Shown piece by piece: positions 16,366 through 24,956 of a stretch of DNA of 64,000 nucleotides. Origin of the DNA: Butyrivibrio sp. NC2002 (GTDB lineage: Bacteria > Bacillota > Clostridia > Lachnospirales > Lachnospiraceae); assembly GCF_000702265.1 (NCBI RefSeq), contig NZ_JNKZ01000004.1:1-64000 (forward strand). The letters run 5' to 3'. Every line of letters starts with the position of its first letter. Positions within the stretch are counted from its first letter, which is position 1. A model generated the notes under the pieces. It made no database searches and had not been told where the DNA came from. It saw nothing but the letters and a program-made list of their open reading frames with translations. The translations under genes and the position numbers were made by a program.

Positions 16366-17352
16366 TTATCCAACAAGCCTGCGAAAACAGTTTATTATAA
16401 GTTCTATTTCGAGCAGGAGATAATTCTTAAAATGTCCAACCTTATATTTTATTTTTTTATCTCTATTGTCCGCAGATTTCTTTATGCCGCTTAAAAGCCC
16501 TTTAAAGTATGCTGCTCCCAGGCCTTTCTTCGAAAAGTATATCTGCTTGACTACGATGCCCGCAATGATAAGTGGGCTGTTTATTACAATCTGAAGAACC
16601 GGCATATTCTTATAAATCAAATATAAGTTGTTTGCCGAAGTAAGCTCTTCTTTGAAAACATTATATCTGGATCCGCTGCTGCCGCTGCCGGCATGATAAA
16701 CGATCGCTGAAGGCTCAAAATAGTTACTGTATCCGTATACTCTTGCTCTGTATCCGACGTCAACGTCTTCAAGATAGCAAAAATGAGCATCATCAAACCC
16801 GCCTATTTCATCCATTATACTTTTTCTGTATATAGCTGCTCCTGCACATGCAGAAGTTATTTTTGATACCTTATTGTACTTTTTCCTGTTCTTGTCTCTG
16901 CCTGGAGAAAAAGCCCAGCCCAGTGCGCAATATAAATCCCCGGAATCATCTATCAGTTCAGGATCCTTCATTGATAGCATCTTTGCACTTACAGAAAAAG
17001 CTCTTTTTCTTTTTTCTATGGATTTAAAAAGTCTCTCGGTAAAATTCTCATCTGCGACAGTATCGTTGTTCAGAAGGATAACAAACTCGGTATCGCACAT
17101 ACTTATGCCTACATTTACGGCATGGGCAAAACCGGTATTGTCATTTAGCTTCTTAAACTCTAATTCCGGATATCTGCCGGGATGCACCTTCATATCATCA
17201 ATTATCTCTTCCAAAGCTCCATCATCAGAGCCGTTGTCCACAACAATGACTTTGGAAGGCATTGTCTGTTTTGAAAGGCTTCTAAGGCAGTCCTTTAGAA
17301 ACTTTTTTCCATTGTAGTTTGGAATTACTATGGTAACTTTATAATCTGTCAT
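16366..17352 (-). CDS. GT2 glycosyltransferase
   Basis: A 328-aa family 2 transferase, similar in layout to rhamnosyl- and galactofuranosyl-transferases. The fold begins VTIVIPNYNGKKFLKDCL; VVDNGSDDG, NTGFAHAVN and the metal-binding LLNNDT are intact, followed by GGFDDAHFCYLEDVDVGYRA. A C-terminal hydrophobic patch (about 250-275) may touch the membrane. It sits between the initiating transferase (27 nt downstream) and another GT2 gene. It probably adds one of the early sugars to the lipid-linked chain; donor and acceptor are unknown. Confidence 0.88.
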   Translation of the reverse strand: MTDYKVTIVIPNYNGKKFLKDCLRSLSKQTMPSKVIVVDNGSDDGALEEIIDDMKVHPGRYPELEFKKLNDNTGFAHAVNVGISMCDTEFVILLNNDTVADENFTERLFKSIEKRKRAFSVSAKMLSMKDPELIDDSGDLYCALGWAFSPGRDKNRKKYNKVSKITSACAGAAIYRKSIMDEIGGFDDAHFCYLEDVDVGYRARVYGYSNYFEPSAIVYHAGSGSSGSRYNVFKEELTSANNLYLIYKNMPVLQIVINSPLIIAGIVVKQIYFSKKGLGAAYFKGLLSGIKKSADNRDKKIKYKVGHFKNYLLLEIELIINCFRRLVG

Positions 17353-17395
17353 TTCTTTTTCCCGGGGAGCAATGCTATCGCACTCATGCCCTATG

Positions 17396-18802
17396 TCAAA
17401 TTTTTGTACTCAGCTCAGGATCCCACATTATATGATATCCAAGCCTGCGAACTCTCTTTCCGAATTCGATGCATTTTTCCTTTATTTCACGCTCATTTCC
17501 AAGGCCTTGTGCTGCAATTACTGTTGTACCCTCACTAGTTGTGTCCACGTAGTTCATTCCGAAAACAGCCTGATAAAGTCCATACAGTTCAGGGCGTATC
17601 TTCATACATCTAACATCCACAGCATCTGCCTCCTGTTGAAGCACGGCAAGATGCTGATATCCGCCGCTAAATCCCTTGGGAAGTCCTTCATATCTTATAT
17701 TGCCGTTTTCTTTATAATTGCCGCCAACAAGTGTTCCTCTGGCGTCCACTATCTTTCCGCCTATAACACCCAGGTCTTTTCTTTCAACAAAAGGATCGGA
17801 CTTATATACAACTCTGTAAAAGCCGACATGCTTAAGGTGCTCAACTTCTGCATTTATGCCCTGTGAATTCATAAAATCCCTAAGCGCTCTTCTACCTGCT
17901 TCATAGGCATAGCTTTTACTTGCCGGATTGACTGATGTTGAATTGTCATGCATTCTCCAGTGATACAAAACCTTTGGAATATGAACCACCTGTTTTTTGG
18001 AATCCTTACTCCACATAGTATCGCCTATGGCTCTGAGGAAAAGGTCATAATCCTGTGCTCCGTCATATTCCGAACGGAATCTGCATCCAAATATCACATC
18101 AGATCTGAGCATTGTAAAGTGGCATATATAATTATTTGACAAAAACATATCCGGATTAAAAGAAGGCTTTTTATGACATTGAAAGAAGTTTTTCCCTTCA
18201 TAGTCGCATTTGTCCTCATTTGAATAAATAAGCTTAGGATAGTTTTTTATAGCAGCAATTGCCATTTCACAAAGAGCATCCCTTGTGAGAAGATCGTCAT
18301 GATCAAGCAATGCTATGTAGTCACCGCGGGCTATATCCAGTGCACCATTGGTATTCTCGGATATTCCTGCGTTGTCTTTTAATTTAAGATATCTTATCCT
18401 TCCATCTCCAACCGAACACTTCTTTATCCAATCCGTAAGAGGATATATTTTAACCTGTTTTCCACTCTCGTTTGTCTTAGTAACAGGCGCTTCCGCAAGT
18501 ATCAGCTCCCACTTCCCGTAGGTCTGGTTCTTAACGGAATCTATCATATCCTTAAGAAAATGCTTATCAGTGTTATAACACGGAACAAGAATACTGATAA
18601 ACGGAAGCATCTTGGATTTTGCAGGGTCGTTTAACAGAGCCCTGTACCACTTAAGCTGCTTGGTCAGTTCTTCCTCTGTAGGAGGAACATAGGTATAATT
18701 ATCATTTCTTCTGTCCCTGAGTCTCTCAGCTGTTGCAACAATGGCATCGGACACTCCGTTTCTTCTCGCATATGCAATTGTCTTTTTTATATTGTTCAGC
18801 AT
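17396..18802 (-). CDS. GT2 glycosyltransferase with remnant second domain
   Basis: A 468-aa protein related to the larger tandem-domain enzyme at 20759-22822. Its first GT2 domain is intact: FISILVPCYNT (68-78), NAGISENTN and LLDHDD (165-170), then DYDLFLR and HIPKVLYHWRMHD. The second domain is reduced to its tail only (from about 338: LGVIGGKIVD, then KIRPELYGLYQAVFG) and lacks a nucleotide-binding half and any NND metal motif. So it is probably a single-function transferase. An extended -10 lies 8 nt before the start codon and no ribosome site is seen, which suggests a leaderless message. Confidence 0.87.
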   Translation of the reverse strand: MLNNIKKTIAYARRNGVSDAIVATAERLRDRRNDNYTYVPPTEEELTKQLKWYRALLNDPAKSKMLPFISILVPCYNTDKHFLKDMIDSVKNQTYGKWELILAEAPVTKTNESGKQVKIYPLTDWIKKCSVGDGRIRYLKLKDNAGISENTNGALDIARGDYIALLDHDDLLTRDALCEMAIAAIKNYPKLIYSNEDKCDYEGKNFFQCHKKPSFNPDMFLSNNYICHFTMLRSDVIFGCRFRSEYDGAQDYDLFLRAIGDTMWSKDSKKQVVHIPKVLYHWRMHDNSTSVNPASKSYAYEAGRRALRDFMNSQGINAEVEHLKHVGFYRVVYKSDPFVERKDLGVIGGKIVDARGTLVGGNYKENGNIRYEGLPKGFSGGYQHLAVLQQEADAVDVRCMKIRPELYGLYQAVFGMNYVDTTSEGTTVIAAQGLGNEREIKEKCIEFGKRVRRLGYHIMWDPELSTKI

Positions 18803-18810
18803 AGATATAA

Positions 18811-18819
18811 ATTATACCA
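18811..18819 (-). promoter_or_regulatory. Extended -10 promoter adjacent to a start codon
   Basis: TGGTATAAT on the minus strand with TATAAT at 18811-18816, 8 nt before the ATG at 18802. A start site at the usual distance would fall 0-2 nt ahead of the ATG. No -35 match was found. Confidence 0.5.
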
Positions 18820-18863
18820 CAACCATAGGTTTACTCACTACAAATTTAAGCACATAAAAAGCG

Positions 18864-18902
18864 AAAAAAGAAGCACTGTCAGTCATTTAGACTGAAAGTG
18901 CT
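18864..18902 (-). terminator. Terminator after phosphoglucomutase
   Basis: Minus-strand stem AGCACTTTCAGTC pairing with GACTGACAGTGCT (one mismatch near the middle), followed by CTTTTTT toward lower coordinates. It is 18 nt past the stop codon. Confidence 0.85.
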
Positions 18903-18920
18903 CCTTAGGATTATAATTAT

Positions 18921-20663
18921 TTATTTCTCAATCAAAGCCTTTACAGCAGCAGTAAGCTCTTCCTGCTTCTTTTCTGCATCTTCAAGGCTGCTTCCCTTAA
19001 CGCCCATGTAGAACTTGATCTTAGGCTCAGTTCCTGAAGGACGAGCGCAGCACCATGAATCATTATCAAGGTCAAAGTAGAGAACGTTAGATACAGGAAG
19101 ATTAGTTGATCCCTTCTCACCGGTAGCAGGATTGATCGTTTCACCTGTCTTGTAATCACGGAATTCCTGTACTGTCCACTGACCGAATGTCTTAGGAGGA
19201 TTGCTTCTTAATCTGTCCATAAGAGCAGCAATTTCCTTAGCGCCTTCGATACCCTTCATAGTGATTGAATACTGGCCCTCTTTGTAGTAACCATACTCAT
19301 TGTACATATCGATCATAGCATCCCAAAGTGTCATGTTGTTCTTCTTGCAGAATGCAGCAACCTCGCAGAGCATCATAACTGCAACGATCGCATCCTTATC
19401 GCGGGCATGTGTACCTGCAAGGCATCCATAACTCTCTTCAAGACCGAATACATAGTTGTATTCCTGACCATGCTCTTCGAAAAGCTTAATCTGCTCACCG
19501 ATATACTTAAATCCGGTAAGAACCTCAATATAGTGAAGGCCGTACTTCTCAGCCACTCTTCTTGCCATATTTGTTGTAACGATTGTTGTTACAAATGCAG
19601 GATTTGCAGGCATTGTGTTTGTGTTCTTTCTCTCTCTGAGGATATATTCACCGATAAGCATACCTGACATATTTCCTGTAAACGGAACATACTCACCGCT
19701 CTTAGTATCAAGTGCATATACGCCAAGTCTGTCTGCATCAGGATCTGTTGCAAGAACGATATCTGCTTTCTTCTCCTTTGCAAGCTCAAGTGCAAGCTTG
19801 AATGCCTTGGGATCCTCGGGATTAGGATATTCAAGTGTTGTAAATTCGGGATCCGGAAGCTCCTGCTCAGGAACGATGTAAACATTCTTAAATCCAAGCT
19901 CTGCAAGAACTCTCTTTACAGGTACAAGGCCTGTGCCGTGGAAAGGTGTGTAAACTATGGTGAGCTTTTCTGCCATTTCCTTGATAACATCAAGGTGAAT
20001 GATCTGCTTCTTAAGCTCTACCATATATGCATCATCTATTTCTTTTCCGATGATCTCGTAAAGACCTGCTGCCATAGCATCTTCCTTTGACATAGTCTTT
20101 ACATCATGGAAATCTGTGATAGCCTTAACTTCGCCGATGATTCCTGTATCGTGAGGAGGTGTAACCTGTGCGCCATCCTCCCAGTAAGCCTTGTAGCCGT
20201 TATATTCCGGCGGATTGTGGCTGGCTGTGATCATAACACCTGCGATACAGTTAAGCTTTCTAAGTGCAAATGAAAGCTCGGGTGTAGGACGAAGTTCGTC
20301 AAAAACGTATGCCTTGATTCCGTTTGCTGCAAGGCATCTTGCTGTTTCATCCGCAAACTCAGGAGAAAATCTTCTGCAGTCATATGAGATAGCGACGCCT
20401 CTCTTTGCTCCGTCTGCTCCGCCATTTTTCTTAATATAATTAGCAAGACCCTGGGTAGCTTTACGAACCACATACTTATTCATGCGGTTGGTTCCTGCAC
20501 CGATTACTCCACGCAGTCCACCGGTACCAAATTCAAGCTCCTGGTAAAATCTTTCCTCTACCTCTTTTTCATCATTTCTGATTGACATAAGCTCTTTCTT
20601 GGTATCTTCATCAAAGTAAGAATCGTTAAGCCAATATTCGAGTTGCCTCTTTGCTTCGCTCAT
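18921..20663 (-). CDS. Phosphoglucomutase / phosphomannomutase
   Basis: A 580-aa alpha-D-phosphohexomutase of the PgcA type, interconverting glucose 6-phosphate and glucose 1-phosphate (or the mannose pair) in the cytosol. The catalytic phosphoserine is S148 in TASHNPPEYNGYK, the metal loop is DPDADRLG (307-314) and the C-terminal phosphate loop RPSGTEPKIKFY is intact. The start at 20663 has AAGGAGGAAAA just upstream; a longer frame to 20711 lacks such a site. It supplies glucose 1-phosphate for RfbA and other nucleotide sugars used here. It ends in a strong terminator, and a near-palindrome lies in its leader. Confidence 0.93.
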   Translation of the reverse strand: MSEAKRQLEYWLNDSYFDEDTKKELMSIRNDEKEVEERFYQELEFGTGGLRGVIGAGTNRMNKYVVRKATQGLANYIKKNGGADGAKRGVAISYDCRRFSPEFADETARCLAANGIKAYVFDELRPTPELSFALRKLNCIAGVMITASHNPPEYNGYKAYWEDGAQVTPPHDTGIIGEVKAITDFHDVKTMSKEDAMAAGLYEIIGKEIDDAYMVELKKQIIHLDVIKEMAEKLTIVYTPFHGTGLVPVKRVLAELGFKNVYIVPEQELPDPEFTTLEYPNPEDPKAFKLALELAKEKKADIVLATDPDADRLGVYALDTKSGEYVPFTGNMSGMLIGEYILRERKNTNTMPANPAFVTTIVTTNMARRVAEKYGLHYIEVLTGFKYIGEQIKLFEEHGQEYNYVFGLEESYGCLAGTHARDKDAIVAVMMLCEVAAFCKKNNMTLWDAMIDMYNEYGYYKEGQYSITMKGIEGAKEIAALMDRLRSNPPKTFGQWTVQEFRDYKTGETINPATGEKGSTNLPVSNVLYFDLDNDSWCCARPSGTEPKIKFYMGVKGSSLEDAEKKQEELTAAVKALIEK

Positions 20664-20688
20664 ATTTTTCCTCCTTAGAAATCCATTC

Positions 20689-20707
20689 GTGCACTTTAAA
20701 AGTACAC
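20689..20707. repeat. Near-palindrome upstream of phosphoglucomutase
   Basis: GTGCACTTTAAAAGTACAC, a 19-nt dyad with one unmatched pair, 26 nt before the start codon in the 95-nt gap after the tandem GT2 gene. Operator-like, but unproven. Confidence 0.3.
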
Positions 20708-20758
20708 ACATTTTAGTAAAACATTTATACGTTAAAAAAGCAAGTTGCGAGTTTAACC

Positions 20759-22822
20759 CTATTTATTTCTCAAACTGCTGTAGCCTTCAACATTAAGCGA
20801 AAAATCACTTCTATCAAGCGAGAAATTGGGATTATAGTAAGGGTCACCCTTATCAAGTACTTCTTTCCACTTGGTTCTGAAATGCTCAGATTCTCTGTCA
20901 TAGCGTTTTGCATTTTCGCCTTCAAGGTCAAGGCCTCTTGATGCTGATTCGAAGTGGAACATCTCCGCAAAAGGAGTGAAAATGTTAAGGTATCCCTTCT
21001 GCCTTAATTTCAAGCAAAAATCAACGTCGTTAAGTGATACTTCAAAACCTTCGTCAAAGCCTCCTACTTCGTCGTATTTTTCCCTTGAAACCATGAGGCA
21101 AGCGCCTGTTACAGCCGATACATTCTGTGCATAGCACAATCTTCCCATGTATCCGAGGTTCATTCCCTCCTGGCCGTAATGAGAATGTCCTGCTGTTCTG
21201 TGTGCTCCGAGCCTTAAAACAATGCCTGCATGCTGGATCTTTCTATTCGGGAAATAGAGTTTTCCGCCAACAGCTCCGACATCTTTTCTCTGGGCATACA
21301 TAAGCATTTCTTCCATCCAGTTCACGGTTATTACCTGTGTATCATTATTAAGAAGCAGTATATAATCGCCATCTGAATGTTTAACCCCGTAATTAACCAC
21401 CTTGGAGTAGTTAAACGCAGGCTTTTTGCCATCTGCAGTAAGGTTGTTTTTATCTGCGTAAAAATCTACGATCTTTACAACACTGCTCATGGCACCATTT
21501 CTGAGCTCATCATAATATGCTGCTGTTTCTTTGGATGTACTTCCGTTTTCCACAACAATTATTTCATAGTTGTCGTAGGTTGATTTTTCATAGATAGAAG
21601 TAATGCATCTTCTTAAATCTTCTACATGCTCGCAGGTAGGGATCACAATTGAAATCTTTGGCGTTCCCTGAACTTCGTATGCAATCTTGAAGATTGTTTC
21701 AAATGCCCTGGTACTGGTGATCTTAAAGTGTTCGTAGCCGTGTCGTCTAAGATGATCCGCAACAGCGCCTCTTGCCGCGTCTATGGCATAGCTCTTGGCA
21801 CTGATGTCAGATGCTACGCTTCCTGCATGTGATCTCCAATAATAAAGGAGCATTGGTACATGTACTATTTTTTCTGCATTGTCGGTAAGTCTAAGGATCA
21901 TATCGTGATCCTGACTTCCGTCAAACTTGGTCCTGAAAAGCTCTGTTCCATCAAGGAGGCTTCTCTTAAACACGCTGAAATGACAGATATAGTTATTTGC
22001 TCTTAAGTTATCAGGCGCATAATCCGGTTTAAAATGCATAGTTATCATATGATCAATGCTGTTGCCTGAAAACGTAGCTTCATCACAGTATATATAGTCT
22101 GCATTCTGCTCGTTTATCACTTTTACGTAATGGTACAAAACCTCCGGATGAAGTATATCATCATGATCGAGAAGTCCTATGTACTCACCATCCGCAAGCT
22201 TTAGACATTCGTTGGTATTGCCGGAAATACCTGTGTTTTTCTCAAGTCTGTGATAAAGGATGCCGCATCGGGCGTCAGGACCTTTTTTATTTCTGCTGTC
22301 CTTTTCATATTCCCTTACTATCTGCTCAACATAGTCATGATCGGCATCAGAACCGTCAGCAAGACAAAGCTGCCAGTTTGAATAAGTCTGATACAAAACA
22401 GACTCTATCATATCCCTCAAAAACTTCTCGGGTGTATTATAAAGAGGAACCAGAATACTTATTAGAGGCATTTTCTCAAACTTCTCATTTTCCTCTTCTG
22501 TGCGTCTTTGTTCATCAGGAAAACTCTCTGTTCCGTAATGAACCTTTGCTTTTCTCTCTATCTGCTTATATTTAAGCTTAGCAATAACTCCGCCAATAGA
22601 GCCTGCATTTTTTACTCTGTCTTTTTGTCTTATGACAAAGTGCATCACGTTTCTTGCAGGAGTGCTTGCCTTCCAGATCGGATTGTTCTTAATTCTTCCA
22701 AGCTTGAATTCAAGCTCCTGATTCTTATCCTCAAGATCAGCCACTCTCTGTGCAAGCTCCGCACTCTTTAGCTTTTCTTTCTCGTATGCACTTTTATAAT
22801 CCATTTCATTATTACTGCTCAT
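20759..22822 (-). CDS. Tandem-domain GT2 glycosyltransferase
   Basis: A 687-aa protein with a short N-terminal coiled coil (10-45) and two complete family 2 domains. Domain 1 (about 119-330) has LISILVPLYNT, NTGISGNTNE and LLDHDD (217-222). Domain 2 (about 388-630) has ISIVIPTCEHVED, VVENGS, LLLNNDT (489-495) and GACLMVSREKYDEVGGFDE. Both metal motifs are present, so it may add two residues or a disaccharide repeat. The start overlaps the previous gene by 4 nt. Two related but partly decayed copies flank it (17396-18802 and 22819-24909). Confidence 0.92.
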   Translation of the reverse strand: MSSNNEMDYKSAYEKEKLKSAELAQRVADLEDKNQELEFKLGRIKNNPIWKASTPARNVMHFVIRQKDRVKNAGSIGGVIAKLKYKQIERKAKVHYGTESFPDEQRRTEEENEKFEKMPLISILVPLYNTPEKFLRDMIESVLYQTYSNWQLCLADGSDADHDYVEQIVREYEKDSRNKKGPDARCGILYHRLEKNTGISGNTNECLKLADGEYIGLLDHDDILHPEVLYHYVKVINEQNADYIYCDEATFSGNSIDHMITMHFKPDYAPDNLRANNYICHFSVFKRSLLDGTELFRTKFDGSQDHDMILRLTDNAEKIVHVPMLLYYWRSHAGSVASDISAKSYAIDAARGAVADHLRRHGYEHFKITSTRAFETIFKIAYEVQGTPKISIVIPTCEHVEDLRRCITSIYEKSTYDNYEIIVVENGSTSKETAAYYDELRNGAMSSVVKIVDFYADKNNLTADGKKPAFNYSKVVNYGVKHSDGDYILLLNNDTQVITVNWMEEMLMYAQRKDVGAVGGKLYFPNRKIQHAGIVLRLGAHRTAGHSHYGQEGMNLGYMGRLCYAQNVSAVTGACLMVSREKYDEVGGFDEGFEVSLNDVDFCLKLRQKGYLNIFTPFAEMFHFESASRGLDLEGENAKRYDRESEHFRTKWKEVLDKGDPYYNPNFSLDRSDFSLNVEGYSSLRNK

Positions 22823-24909
22823 CGTTTCACCTTAAGTAAATTTGGTACCCAGTTGATCAGCTTCAGACTTCCGGTCTGATCAAGCGCAACCATTCCCACC
22901 TGATAAAAACCGGGTTTTAGCTTTCCTCTGGCAATTCTCACCTTATAGCCTGTCATATCCACATCTATCTGATCCTGGAGTCGTAGTCTGATATCCGGTC
23001 TGTACCATGTATAAACCGGCATACTGTAAATCACCTTGGAGGCAGGCCTTGCGCCTTCATCGGATCTTTCAACCTGTCTTAATACAAGATGCCTTTCAAA
23101 AAAGGCATTATCTGAGCCTATTACAAAGCTGTAGCCTTTTATAAAATAGCCGTCCTTTGCTTCTCCGTCGCGTATTCCGCTCAGCCAGTTTTCCATGGTC
23201 CCGGCATACTCAACTCCAAGTCTCAAACAAGCATCCTCTCTGATCTCGGGAAGTCCGTCCTCATGTACTTTTATCTGATGATAAGGAATATCCGTAACCG
23301 GAAGGAAATCTTCACATGGTATGATCGCACTTATTGTCTCATCATCAGTCAGATATTTGCTATAAAAAGGATCCTTGTTGTAAAAACCGGGATGCCTTCT
23401 CATGAGCACTTCGTACTCCGCTGCAAGTCTCTCCATTTTTCTCATATCAAGCGTATCAAGGCCTCTTGATAATGATTCGTGATGATACAAACTTATATGG
23501 TTGCAGCATACGTTGTAATATCCTTTTTCAAATACGCTAAAGCACAGATCAACATCATTAAATGCAACAGCGAGTTCCTCCGGGAATCCGCCGATCTCAT
23601 TAAATTTGTCCCTGCTGAGCATAAGGCATGCACCGGTCGCACCTATGAGGTTATGAATGCCTCTGTTAAATCCGAAATAGTGGGATTTCTGATCATGCAT
23701 TCTCTGGAGCTTATGCACAGGACCTAGCCTTACATTGGTTATTCCCGCATGCTGAATAAGGTCGGTGTCGGGATAAAGAAGCTTGGCACCCACAACACCT
23801 ACATGTCTTAGCTGTGCCTGAGATATCATCTCCCTGATCCAGCCATCTTGCGTAGCCTCAATATCATCATTAAGGAAAAGCAAAAAATCACCGCCAGATC
23901 TCGCAGCTCCTCTGTTACACATATGCGAGAAATTAAAATCTTCAACTTTATATAGATAATTTATCTTGGTTAATCCGTCTACGGTTCCAATACTGTTTAT
24001 ATATGAGCCATAGCGGACTCTGTTATAGGCGCTACTGCCATTATCAACAACTACAATCTCATACTTGATATTTTTTTCATGGGTCGTTGATACTATTGAT
24101 TTAAGACACTGAAGCAATATATCCGGATGATCCTTTGTCGGGATAATGATGCTGACTGTTGTGGGTTTCATCAGCATATGTCTTGAATTGTGAAAGCCCC
24201 TTCCATAGAAAACATCCGCATCTGCATTGCGGTGGAATAATATCTCATCAATATGTCCTATAGGGAACTCGGTACCCGCTCTTTTTCCGAAAGCTCTCTC
24301 TTCTATGGCAAGCATGCAGAAAAGGACATCGGCAGATAGCATACTGGCTTCCCTACCAACAGCCTCGGGAGTATTTTTCTTAACTCCGGAAGTTCCACCA
24401 AGCATCTTTAATGCATTGTCATACTCGGAAAGTGCAGATTCATAAGTATTGGCTCTGCAGGCAAAAACACTTCCGATATAGAAAGCATTTAAATATGTAT
24501 CGGGAGACCAGTCAGGCTTAAAATACGGATGAGCATATCTCCCTCGTCCTTCATATACGTCCTCGTCTCCGTACACAACATTTATTTCGGGATGCGCCTC
24601 AAAGTATCTTCTGATATTTTCTACAGCATGCCCGGCAAGCTTTCCCTTCGGGCTAACAAATATCAAAATCTTTTCAGCTGTAGCAGTAACATCTGACTCA
24701 AGCCACACACTGGTATAAGAGATCACTTCCATCGTCAGCTGAAGTCTGCCCGTGACTTTAGAAGCCTCCCCTCCCTCTACGAGGATTGGACGCTTCTCTC
24801 TCTTTTTCTCCCAGATGTTGTAAGCATTTCTTGCTTCCTGTACTGCCTTCTGGTAGCTTCTTTTTCTGTTTTTGATTAGAACACTTTTAGCTACTTTTTT
24901 AAGCATCAT
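22819..24909 (-). CDS. GT2 glycosyltransferase with degenerate first domain and C-terminal extension
   Basis: A 696-aa relative of the tandem enzyme next door. In the N-terminal domain the nucleotide-binding half is missing and the metal motif position reads VSPKGKL (85-91) instead of LDHDDxL, so this domain should be inactive, although its second half (VVYGDEDVYE, YFKPDWSPD) is still recognisable. The second domain (about 249-480) is complete, with VSIIIPTKDHPD, VVDNGSS and FLNDD (345-349). About 170 C-terminal residues form an extra beta-rich region of unknown role, possibly binding acceptor. It overlaps the next gene by 4 nt. Confidence 0.9.
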   Translation of the reverse strand: MMLKKVAKSVLIKNRKRSYQKAVQEARNAYNIWEKKREKRPILVEGGEASKVTGRLQLTMEVISYTSVWLESDVTATAEKILIFVSPKGKLAGHAVENIRRYFEAHPEINVVYGDEDVYEGRGRYAHPYFKPDWSPDTYLNAFYIGSVFACRANTYESALSEYDNALKMLGGTSGVKKNTPEAVGREASMLSADVLFCMLAIEERAFGKRAGTEFPIGHIDEILFHRNADADVFYGRGFHNSRHMLMKPTTVSIIIPTKDHPDILLQCLKSIVSTTHEKNIKYEIVVVDNGSSAYNRVRYGSYINSIGTVDGLTKINYLYKVEDFNFSHMCNRGAARSGGDFLLFLNDDIEATQDGWIREMISQAQLRHVGVVGAKLLYPDTDLIQHAGITNVRLGPVHKLQRMHDQKSHYFGFNRGIHNLIGATGACLMLSRDKFNEIGGFPEELAVAFNDVDLCFSVFEKGYYNVCCNHISLYHHESLSRGLDTLDMRKMERLAAEYEVLMRRHPGFYNKDPFYSKYLTDDETISAIIPCEDFLPVTDIPYHQIKVHEDGLPEIREDACLRLGVEYAGTMENWLSGIRDGEAKDGYFIKGYSFVIGSDNAFFERHLVLRQVERSDEGARPASKVIYSMPVYTWYRPDIRLRLQDQIDVDMTGYKVRIARGKLKPGFYQVGMVALDQTGSLKLINWVPNLLKVKR

Positions 24910-24956
24910 TTCCTGCCCTTAAAGGACACCCCTTGTTAACTCCTCCCACGCAGATA

